The position numbers were made by a program, and so were the translations under genes. Under the pieces are notes generated by a model that ran no database searches, had not been told where the DNA came from, and worked only from the letters and a program-made list of their open reading frames with translations. Of a stretch of DNA of 16,892 nt, positions 6,791 to 12,346 are shown one piece after another. The stretch comes from Caryophanales bacterium UBA4100 (GTDB lineage: Bacteria > Bacillota > Bacilli > Paenibacillales > UBA4045): NCBI GenBank assembly GCA_002383285.1, contig DFXU01000024.1:3747-20638 (forward strand), written 5' to 3'. Position 1 is the stretch's first letter; the number at the start of each line of letters is the position of its first letter.

Positions 6791-7645
6791 CTACGCTTTA
6801 TTGCTGCTACCGAATAGTTGGATTTTCGAACGAACGACTTCAATCATAGCGTTGCGAGCTGGAGTTAAATATTTGCGCGGATCGATTACTTTACTATCCT
6901 TATTCAACGCTTGTCGAATCGCTTCTGTACAAGCAACTTGATTCTCAGTATTCACATTAATCTTACCAACACCCGCTAGAATAGCATTACGAATGTCCTC
7001 ATCTGGAACACCTGAACCACCATGAAGCACAACAGGTACAGGTATTGCATCTGCAACCTTCTTGATGATGTCAAAGCGGATATTAGGTTCAGCAGCATAC
7101 ATGCCATGCGCCGTTCCAACAGCAATAGCTACACAATCAACGCCTGTTTCTTCATAATAACGAATAGCCTCTTCAGGTTTAGCCAAGCTTGCATCTGCCT
7201 CATCCACACTTAGATCGTCCTCAACTCCACCAATTGTCCCTAGCTCTCCTTCAACGGAAACACCCATCGCACGAGCTGCTTTAACAACTTCCTTCGTCAA
7301 ACGAACATTCTCTTCATATGAATAATGTGAGCCATCGAACATGACGGACGAGAAACCAGCTCGGATACACTTCATTGCTACTTCAAAGCTACTACCGTGA
7401 TCAAGGTGGAGCGCGATAGGTAGACCAGATTTTAGAGCTGCTGCTTTTGCCATAGCAACTGTAAATTCAATACCCATATACTTCAAAGCCCCTTCACTTA
7501 CTCCATAAATGAATGGGGAATTCTCTTCAATAGCTGCTTCCATAATGGCTTGTGCAAATTCGAGGTTATTCATATTGAATTGTCCAACTGCATACTTACC
7601 AGATCTTGCTTGTGGTAAAAACTCGTTCATTGAAACTAATGGCAT
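6791..7645 (-). CDS. fba: Class II fructose-1,6-bisphosphate aldolase
   Basis: Zinc-dependent cleavage of fructose 1,6-bisphosphate into glyceraldehyde 3-phosphate and dihydroxyacetone phosphate, acting in glycolysis and gluconeogenesis. It has 284 residues against 285 in B. subtilis FbaA. Asp82-His83 (HLDHGSSFE) supply the base and a zinc ligand, Glu134 lies in GELGTIGG, and His180 (GTAHGMY) and His208 (VLHGGSG) are the other zinc ligands; INVNTE (229-234) binds phosphate. The start ATG 7645 (MPLVSM) matches the family and has AGGAGG 7 nt upstream; the frame open to 7738 adds 31 residues with no family counterpart. A leader of about 115 nt with inverted repeats precedes it. The tal gene that follows fbaA in B. 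subtilis is absent here. Confidence 0.97.
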   Translation of the reverse strand: MPLVSMNEFLPQARSGKYAVGQFNMNNLEFAQAIMEAAIEENSPFIYGVSEGALKYMGIEFTVAMAKAAALKSGLPIALHLDHGSSFEVAMKCIRAGFSSVMFDGSHYSYEENVRLTKEVVKAARAMGVSVEGELGTIGGVEDDLSVDEADASLAKPEEAIRYYEETGVDCVAIAVGTAHGMYAAEPNIRFDIIKKVADAIPVPVVLHGGSGVPDEDIRNAILAGVGKINVNTENQVACTEAIRQALNKDSKVIDPRKYLTPARNAMIEVVRSKIQLFGSSNKA

Positions 7646-7677
7646 TGTTCTTCCTCCTGAAAGTTTTTGATGGCTAC

Positions 7678-7732
7678 GGTCGTGGTCGACCTGCTCACAA
7701 AACTGCTTCGTATGTAAATGATTAGTTTTGTG
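7678..7732 (-). promoter_or_regulatory. Inverted repeats in the long fba leader
   Basis: CACAAAACT (7696-7704) and AGTTTTGTG (7724-7732) form a perfect 9-bp stem with a 19-nt loop. A second hairpin GGTCG/CGACC (7678-7682 with 7687-7691) lies between it and the ribosome binding site. No U-tract follows either, so they do not look like a terminator. Confidence 0.4.
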
Positions 7733-7766
7733 TGACATAATGGACGCGCATATTTACTACTGACAT

Positions 7767-7796
7767 ATTATAGCACAGTTAAATCTGAAAGAGTAA
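7767..7796 (-). promoter_or_regulatory. Extended -10 SigA promoter of fba
   Basis: A perfect TATAAT (7767-7772 on the minus strand) preceded by TGC gives an extended -10. The -35 is weak (TTACTC, 18 nt upstream). Transcription should start near 7760. Confidence 0.65.
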
Positions 7797-7830
7797 GTAA
7801 AACTTGTGTCATTCCCTACAGGCTGCTAAC

Positions 7831-7859
7831 AAAAAAAAAAATCCTGAACAGGTCAGGAT
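7831..7859 (-). terminator. Terminator overlapping the spo0F stop codon
   Basis: ATCCTGA (7853-7859) and TCAGGAT (7841-7847) on the minus strand form a 7-bp stem with a 5-nt loop, followed by 11 T residues (7831-7841). The stem includes the TGA stop codon of spo0F. Confidence 0.9.
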
Positions 7860-8245
7860 CCTACAGCCATTCTTGATGATGGCCCTCTCAGTTCATTGTT
7901 CACAACCATTCTTAATTCATCAATATCGAATGGCTTGGTAAAGTGCATGAGTGCACCGAGGTCTGTAGCTTCTTTAATAATGGCCAATTCACCATATGCC
8001 GTCATCATGATTACCTTAATGGAGCGATCTATATCTTTAATGTGCTTCAGAATTTCTAACCCATCCATTCCTGGGATCTTCATATCTAACAATACAATGT
8101 CAGGTTTCTCTCGCTTTACTAGCTCTAAAGCTAGCTTACCATTAGAAGCTTGAAAGGTACTGTATCCTTCGTTGCTGAACACTTCAACCAACAGCACACG
8201 AATCCCAATTTGGTCATCGACAATTAGTACCTTCTTATCGTTCAT
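7853..8245 (-). CDS. spo0F: Sporulation phosphorelay response regulator Spo0F
   Basis: A single-domain receiver that takes phosphate from sporulation kinases and passes it to Spo0B, and so to Spo0A. It has 130 residues and no output domain. The acidic pocket is Asp10-Asp11 (VDDQ), the phosphorylation site is Asp54 (LLDMKIPGMDG), and the switch residues are Thr82 (MTAYGE) and Lys104 (TKPFDIDE); these positions equal those of B. subtilis Spo0F, and VDDQxGIR, LDMKIPGMDG and TAYGEL are near-identical. The C-terminus is a few residues longer (RGPSSRMAVGS). ATG 8245 is preferred over TTG 8248 because AAGGAGG lies 7 nt before it. A SigH-like promoter with an overlapping 0A-box-like site precedes it. 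Confidence 0.96.
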   Translation of the reverse strand: MNDKKVLIVDDQIGIRVLLVEVFSNEGYSTFQASNGKLALELVKREKPDIVLLDMKIPGMDGLEILKHIKDIDRSIKVIMMTAYGELAIIKEATDLGALMHFTKPFDIDELRMVVNNELRGPSSRMAVGS

Positions 8246-8298
8246 CAAGGCCCCTCCTTCATAAATAATGCTTTAAAATAGATTGATTATTTTATACA

Positions 8299-8327
8299 AT
8301 ATTCGCCAGAAGGGAGCACTTTCCTGC
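8299..8327 (-). promoter_or_regulatory. SigH-like promoter of spo0F with overlapping 0A-box-like site
   Basis: GCAGGAAAG (8319-8327) and GGCGAATAT (8299-8307) on the minus strand are 11 nt apart, against the SigH consensus RNAGGAWWW-N11/12-RNNGAATWW; one base departs. TGGCGAA (8302-8308) matches the Spo0A box TGTCGAA in 6 of 7 positions and overlaps the -10. B. subtilis spo0F is known to have a SigH promoter controlled by Spo0A. Confidence 0.7.
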
Positions 8328-8376
8328 CTCTTAAAGGATTTTTTTCCCAATACACCCATGTACAACTTGAATATGA

Positions 8377-9978
8377 TTACAGGTTTAGGTTTTTAGCTGC
8401 TTTAACAAACTCACGGAATAATGGCTGTGGCCGATTCGGTCTCGAGGTGAATTCGGGATGGAATTGTACGGCTAAGAACCAAGGATGATCAGCAACTTCA
8501 ACAATCTCAACTAATCTGCCATCAGGTGAGGTTCCCGAGAATATCATCCCGGCCTGCTCCAATGCTTCTCGATATTCATTATTGAACTCATAACGATGAC
8601 GATGACGTTCATAAACCAATTCATCCTGATAACAAGAAAAAGCAACGGAATCTGGGGTTAATTTGCAAGGATATAATCCTAATCTCATTGTACCACCCAA
8701 ATCCTCAATGTCCTTCTGTTCTGGCAGAAGGTCAATAACAGGATAAGCGGTAGTCGGATTAATTTCCGAGCTATTCGCTCCCGCTAGTTTAACTATGGAA
8801 CGCGCGAACTCAACAACTGCTACCTGCATGCCTAGACAAATACCGAAGAATGGGATCTTCTGTTCACGCGCATATTTAATAGCAGAAATCTTCCCTTCGA
8901 TACCACGATCACCAAAGCCACCCGGCACAAGGATTCCCGCAACACCTCGAAGAGCATCTGCTACATTCAGATCTGTCAGATCTTCAGCATGGACCCAACG
9001 AATATTCACTTCTGTATCACAATCGATACCAGCATGTCCTAGAGATTCCACTATACTTAAGTAAGCATCGTGAAGGGCAACATACTTGCCAACGATAGCA
9101 ATCTCCGTTTTGGTGCGCAGAGATTTAACACGACGGACAAGCGCTTCCCATTCATCCATATCAGCTGGGGGAGCCGTAATCCTCAGATGCTTGCAGACAA
9201 TATCATCCATTTCCTGATTTCTAAGAAACAAGGGTACCTCATATAAAGTTTCAGCATCAATCATTTCTATAACTGCATTCGCATCCGTATCACAGAACAA
9301 CGCAATCTTCCGTTTCATCTCTTCAGATAATGGATGCTCCGTACGGCATACAATGATATTTGGTTGAATACCAATGCTGCGCAACTCTTTTACACTATGC
9401 TGAGTTGGCTTCGTCTTCACTTCACCAGCAGCCTTCAAATATGGAATAAGCGTAACATGAATATACATCACATTATCGCGCCCCATATCTGATTTCATCT
9501 GTCGAATGGCTTCAAGGAATGGCAAGCTCTCGATATCTCCTACTGTTCCACCGATCTCCGTTATAACTACATCGGATTGAGCTTCCCTGCCTGCTCTAGT
9601 TATCCGATCCTTAATCTCATTCGTAATATGAGGAATAACCTGCACGGTTCCTCCAAGAAAATCACCTCTGCGCTCCTTGGTAATTACGGAAGAGTAAATT
9701 TTTCCAGCCGTGACATTGCTATTCTTGGATAGATTAATATCAATAAAACGTTCATAATGCCCTAGATCCAGATCGGTCTCGGCTCCGTCATCAGTGACGA
9801 ATACTTCACCATGCTGATACGGACTCATCGTGCCCGGGTCGACATTTATGTACGGATCAAATTTCTGAATCGTGACCTTCAACCCCCTGTTCTTCAGCAA
9901 TCTACCTAGCGAAGCAGCTGTAATGCCCTTGCCTAAGGAGGAAACCACACCACCTGTTACAAAAATATACTTAGTCAC
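8377..9978 (-). CDS. pyrG: CTP synthase (glutamine hydrolysing)
   Basis: Converts UTP to CTP with ATP and glutamine; the last step of pyrimidine nucleotide synthesis. It has 533 residues, the usual length. The N-terminal synthase domain begins MTKYIFVTGGVVSSLGKG with the P-loop-like GGVVSSLGKG (9-18), and QKFDPYINVDPGTMSP (38-53) and GGTVGDIES (143-151) are typical. The C-terminal class I glutamine amidotransferase domain (about 290-530) has the nucleophile Cys381 (GICLGMQ) and the triad residues His507 and Glu509 (QFHPEF). The start is GTG at 9978, with AGGAGGT 7 nt upstream. It has its own promoter and a leader with an attenuator. No clear terminator separates it from spo0F. Confidence 0.98.
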   Translation of the reverse strand: MTKYIFVTGGVVSSLGKGITAASLGRLLKNRGLKVTIQKFDPYINVDPGTMSPYQHGEVFVTDDGAETDLDLGHYERFIDINLSKNSNVTAGKIYSSVITKERRGDFLGGTVQVIPHITNEIKDRITRAGREAQSDVVITEIGGTVGDIESLPFLEAIRQMKSDMGRDNVMYIHVTLIPYLKAAGEVKTKPTQHSVKELRSIGIQPNIIVCRTEHPLSEEMKRKIALFCDTDANAVIEMIDAETLYEVPLFLRNQEMDDIVCKHLRITAPPADMDEWEALVRRVKSLRTKTEIAIVGKYVALHDAYLSIVESLGHAGIDCDTEVNIRWVHAEDLTDLNVADALRGVAGILVPGGFGDRGIEGKISAIKYAREQKIPFFGICLGMQVAVVEFARSIVKLAGANSSEINPTTAYPVIDLLPEQKDIEDLGGTMRLGLYPCKLTPDSVAFSCYQDELVYERHRHRYEFNNEYREALEQAGMIFSGTSPDGRLVEIVEVADHPWFLAVQFHPEFTSRPNRPQPLFREFVKAAKNLNL

Positions 9979-10020
9979 TAATCCTACCTCCTAGTTCGTA
10001 AATCACATATTTGTGACTAA
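9971..10020 (-). promoter_or_regulatory. Inverted repeat able to mask the pyrG start codon
   Basis: TTAGTCAC (10013-10020 on the minus strand) is the exact reverse complement of GTGACTAA (9971-9978), whose first three bases are the GTG start codon. The ribosome binding site would lie in the loop. A local hairpin TCACA/TGTGA (10003-10016) would compete with it. Confidence 0.35.
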
Positions 10021-10069
10021 CGAGAATATTGATTTGCAGCCCAGAGTTTCCTGGTGCTAAAGTTTCTAT

Positions 10070-10108
10070 AAAAAAAAACAAAGTGCCCCCGCATTATACG
10101 GGGCACTT
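10070..10108 (-). terminator. Leader terminator (attenuator) of pyrG, also end of rpoE transcripts
   Basis: AAGTGCCCC (10100-10108) and GGGGCACTT (10081-10089) on the minus strand form a 9-bp stem with a 10-nt loop, followed by TTTGTTTTTTTTT. It lies downstream of a promoter with a GGGC start, so it can be conditional for pyrG. The CCCC in the 5' arm is the expected partner of an extended 5' G-tract. Confidence 0.88.
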
Positions 10109-10121
10109 GTATAATCTAATA

Positions 10122-10139
10122 AAAGATTCATGAATCTTT
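10122..10139 (-). promoter_or_regulatory. Perfect palindrome at the 5' end of the pyrG leader
   Basis: AAAGATTCATGAATCTTT is an 18-bp perfect palindrome that begins 2 nt after the GGGC of the predicted transcript. As RNA it can fold into a hairpin and bring the 5' G-tract near the terminator's CCCC. Confidence 0.55.
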
Positions 10140-10143
10140 AGCC

Positions 10144-10180
10144 CATGGAATAGTTTACTCTGTCCACGGTGCCGTGTCAA
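10144..10180 (-). promoter_or_regulatory. pyrG promoter with a GGGC transcription start
   Basis: A perfect TTGACA (10175-10180), 17 nt, then TAAACT (10152-10157, 4 of 6) on the minus strand. Seven nt further on lies GGGC (10141-10144), the start sequence used for CTP-sensitive reiterative transcription at pyrG in B. subtilis. Confidence 0.75.
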
Positions 10181-10195
10181 TACAGGTTCGTATTG

Positions 10196-10765
10196 TTATT
10201 TGTCATCATCATCTTCATCGTCTTCTTCATCTAACTCATCATCCATATCTTCATCATCCGCTGCGTCTTCATCATCTAAATCGTCATCTAAATCATCTGA
10301 CAATTCCTCTTCGATCTCCTCTTCAGCGTCGTCTTCCACTTCATCAGCATCTGCATCGAAAGCTTCAGTATCGTCATCAACCACATCGAAGTCATCGTCC
10401 TTCTCATCTGCAAATAAGGTTTCATCATCCATGTCGTCATCATCTTCATCGTTAATAATACGAGGATGCTTCGTATTGCCTCCCATAGCATCTTCGGTAC
10501 GCTCTACTGGATACCAGCGCTTTAATCCCCATAGATTATTACCTACACATGCGAAGCGACCATCTATATTGATCTCGGTGTAAACTTGGGCAATTACTTG
10601 CATAACCTGTTCGTCCGAAATATCCTTGATCTTGGCAATTTCCTGCATCAAGTCTCGGTAATACATCGGGGTATTCACTGCTCGAAGCACGTTAAATGCA
10701 AGGTCGACCATCGGCATTTCTTTAGCAACATCTTGAGACACCTTTAATGTAATCTGACTGCTCAT
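10196..10765 (-). CDS. rpoE: DNA-directed RNA polymerase delta subunit
   Basis: The delta subunit of Firmicute RNA polymerase, which promotes recycling of the enzyme and affects promoter choice. It has 189 residues. The N-terminal half (about 1-90) is the folded winged-helix HARE-HTH domain, with MVDLAFNVLRAVNTPMYYRD and the conserved GRFACVGNNLWGLKRWYP (69-86). The C-terminal half (about 105-189) is almost wholly Asp/Glu, as expected of the disordered acidic tail; it is somewhat longer than in B. subtilis (173 residues). ATG 10765 has AAGGTGG 7 nt upstream. The gene sits directly upstream of pyrG as in Bacillus. Long open frames on the other strand here (His- and Ser-rich) are by-products of the GAT/GAA repeats. 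Confidence 0.97.
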   Translation of the reverse strand: MSSQITLKVSQDVAKEMPMVDLAFNVLRAVNTPMYYRDLMQEIAKIKDISDEQVMQVIAQVYTEINIDGRFACVGNNLWGLKRWYPVERTEDAMGGNTKHPRIINDEDDDDMDDETLFADEKDDDFDVVDDDTEAFDADADEVEDDAEEEIEEELSDDLDDDLDDEDAADDEDMDDELDEEDDEDDDDK

Positions 10766-10780
10766 AATAAAACCACCTTC

Positions 10781-10792
10781 ACGTCATGACGT
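10781..10792. repeat. 12-bp perfect palindrome ahead of rpoE
   Basis: ACGTCATGACGT lies 4 bp upstream of the rpoE ribosome binding site. A candidate promoter (TTGCAT-N17-TTTACT on the minus strand, roughly 10803-10832) would put it close downstream of the start, where an operator could act; this is speculative. Confidence 0.35.
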
Positions 10793-10842
10793 TTTTCATA
10801 CCAATAAGTAAACCTTATTTTATTGGAAAATGCAACTGATCT

Positions 10843-10891
10843 GGAAATTAAATCCCCCGATTAGCAATGTGCGTTTGGAGATTAAACCTCC
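10843..10891. repeat. Two 15-bp imperfect palindromic repeats between rpoE and the protease gene
   Basis: GGAAATTAAATCCCC (10843-10857) and GGAGATTAAACCTCC (10877-10891) agree at 12 of 15 positions, are each near-palindromic and are 34 bp apart. CCCGATTA also occurs twice nearby (10856-10863 and 10912-10919). They may be a tandem binding site or remains of a short duplication. Confidence 0.35.
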
Positions 10892-10943
10892 GCAAAAATC
10901 AAATGTTCTTGCCCGATTATCTAAAACAGGGCACCACTACTAT

Positions 10944-10971
10944 ACTCTGGCTCCTGCTCGGTCATATATTA
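10944..10971 (+). promoter_or_regulatory. SigK-like promoter candidate of the subtilisin-like protease
   Basis: AC (10944-10945), 17 nt, then CATATATTA (10963-10971) fits the mother-cell SigK pattern AC-N17-CATANNNTA, and ATA at 10942-10944 also gives a loose SigE-like fit. The implied start near 10978 leaves a leader of about 22 nt. The consensus is short, so a chance match is possible. Confidence 0.4.
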
Positions 10972-10999
10972 CTTCATAGTTACCCATCGGGAGGGAGTA

Positions 11000-11989
11000 A
11001 TGAATAATATGGTGCAGCACGGCGCCAGAATCCAATTACCTACCGCTGGTAGGCCTTTTACAAATGCAGATATTACCCCGAGAATGCCTTGGGGCATCAC
11101 GGCGATCCATGCCGCACAGCTGTGGCCAAGAACGAAGGGTGAGGGGGTTCGAATTGGAATAGTGGACACAGGTGTTGACTTCTCTCATCCAGATCTGAAA
11201 CCCTCGCTCCATAGAGGAATTAATCTTCTGAATCGGTATCAGCTTCCCATCGATGACAATGGACACGGTACACACATTGCAGGAACACTAGTGGCATCAA
11301 GGAGCTCAGCCGGCATTCGAGGTGTAGCTCCAAAGGCAGCTCTATTCCCGATTAAAGCTTTCGATCGTGATGGAGCAGCTTACGTGTCTGACATTATTCA
11401 AGCGATTTATTGGTGCATCGCCAACAGTATGAACATTATTAATATGAGCTTTGGTATGTCAGCATACAGTCCAGCACTTCATAACGCAGTTAAACAAGCT
11501 TATGCACAGAATATTATCATTGTAGCGTCAGCAGGGAATCAAGCCAAACGGAATGTAATTGATTACCCAGCACGATTCCAACAGACGGTTGCTGTCGGAG
11601 CCTCCAATAAAGGGAACCGTATCGCAGCCTTTAGTAATCAAGGAGGATTAATTGATGTCTATGCACCAGGAGAAGCTATTAACTCCACGTGGCTCTATGG
11701 CCAATACAACGAATTAAGCGGCACCTCAATGGCGACTGCTCATGTCTCAGGAGTAATTGCTCTCCTTCTTGCCAGGAAGCCTGCAATGTCCGCCTCGAGA
11801 ATTAAAGAAATCCTAACAGCTTCCTCCGTCACTATGGCTCAAACTAACAAAAAGCTCCCTCGAAGAGGGAGACTTGATGCAGCACGTGCATGGATGTTCA
11901 TGGGTCGAAAAAAGAAAAAAAGTCAACGGTTGCTCACTATGAAATCCAGACGGTCACGCGACGGAGTGAAGAAGAGTCATTCTGAGTAA
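11000..11989 (+). CDS. Subtilisin-like (S8) serine protease without signal peptide
   Basis: A 329-residue peptidase of family S8. The catalytic triad is complete: Asp56 (GIVDTGVDFSHPDL), His89 (DNGHGTHIAGT) and Ser243 (GTSMATAHVSG), with the oxyanion Asn180 (SAGN). There is no signal peptide or membrane segment, and only some 45 residues precede the catalytic domain, so it resembles the intracellular subtilisins, though I cannot see their typical LIPY-type inhibitory N-terminus. The catalytic domain ends near GRLDAARAW (290-298); a Lys/Arg-rich tail follows to residue 329. ATG 11000 has GGAGG 5 nt upstream. Its last 53 nt overlap the convergent DUF1934 gene, and the speE-operon terminator lies inside its frame. 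It lies between rpoE and DUF1934, where I would expect argS. A candidate SigK promoter suggests mother-cell expression. Confidence 0.93.
   Translation: MNNMVQHGARIQLPTAGRPFTNADITPRMPWGITAIHAAQLWPRTKGEGVRIGIVDTGVDFSHPDLKPSLHRGINLLNRYQLPIDDNGHGTHIAGTLVASRSSAGIRGVAPKAALFPIKAFDRDGAAYVSDIIQAIYWCIANSMNIINMSFGMSAYSPALHNAVKQAYAQNIIIVASAGNQAKRNVIDYPARFQQTVAVGASNKGNRIAAFSNQGGLIDVYAPGEAINSTWLYGQYNELSGTSMATAHVSGVIALLLARKPAMSASRIKEILTASSVTMAQTNKKLPRRGRLDAARAWMFMGRKKKKSQRLLTMKSRRSRDGVKKSHSE
11846..11871 (-). terminator. Terminator of the speE-speB-DUF1934 operon, inside the protease gene
   Basis: On the minus strand CTCCCTC (11865-11871) and GAGGGAG (11855-11861) form a perfect 7-bp G/C-rich stem with a 3-nt loop, followed by CTTTTTGTT. 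It lies 66 nt after the DUF1934 stop and within the coding sequence of the opposite protease gene (codons for about residues 286-291, LPRRGR). Confidence 0.8.
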
Positions 11990-12341
11990 GCAGGTAATAG
12001 GACCATCTTAATCTACCTTTGCCTTCTTGAAGCTCCACAAGAATTTCCGTTGTTGTAGTCTCCAATGTCATCTGGATCATTGGAGTTGTATAAAAACCTT
12101 GGTGGGTAACGCCCACCTCAAAGCTCATGTCCGACTCCACTGCTCCACGACGCATGAGCTTTATCTGGTTATATGTAAACTTTATGGTTGAAGTTACTAC
12201 TCCCTGGTCCGGATCCGGCTCCTCATAACGAAGAAACCAGCCTCCTGGCCTCTCATACAACTCACCCTTTGCAAGCTGAAGAGTTGTCTCTTCTTCGGAC
12301 ACACTTTCCAGCTTTATGCTAACTCGTTGTTTATTGTCCAT
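11937..12341 (-). CDS. DUF1934 family protein (YwiB-like)
   Basis: A 134-residue cytoplasmic protein of the DUF1934/YwiB family, predicted as a small beta barrel with lipocalin-like fold; its function is not known. Features of the family are the alternating beta strands and the motif KLMRRGAVESDMSFEVG, close to VLVMRSGAVKMNQRFVTG in B. subtilis YwiB as I remember it. ATG 12341 lies 5 nt after the speB stop, with only a weak ribosome binding site, so translation is probably coupled to speB. In related genomes this gene is usually followed by argS; here a convergent protease gene follows and the two 3' ends overlap by 53 nt. Confidence 0.85.
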   Translation of the reverse strand: MDNKQRVSIKLESVSEEETTLQLAKGELYERPGGWFLRYEEPDPDQGVVTSTIKFTYNQIKLMRRGAVESDMSFEVGVTHQGFYTTPMIQMTLETTTTEILVELQEGKGRLRWSYYLLTQNDSSSLRRVTVWIS

Positions 12342-12346
12342 GATTG

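Noticed and set aside
7646..7738. N-terminal extension of 31 residues on the aldolase
   Set aside because: The internal ATG at 7645 has a strong ribosome binding site and matches the family N-terminus; the extension lies in the structured leader.
8328..8376. Possible terminator after pyrG
   Set aside because: Only a 4-bp TACA/TGTA hairpin and an A-run are present, with no T-tract on the minus strand.
10196..10450. Short tandem repeats of GAT/GAA type triplets
   Set aside because: They are codons of the acidic C-terminus of RpoE and not a separate repeat element.
10174..10583. Two open frames on the plus strand, one His/Leu-rich and one almost all serine
   Set aside because: They are antisense images of the Asp/Glu repeat codons of the RpoE acidic tail.
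12016..12047. Possible plus-strand terminator for the protease (TTCTTG/CAAGAA followed by TTTCC)
   Set aside because: The stem is short and A/T-rich, the U-tract is poor and it lies inside the DUF1934 coding sequence.
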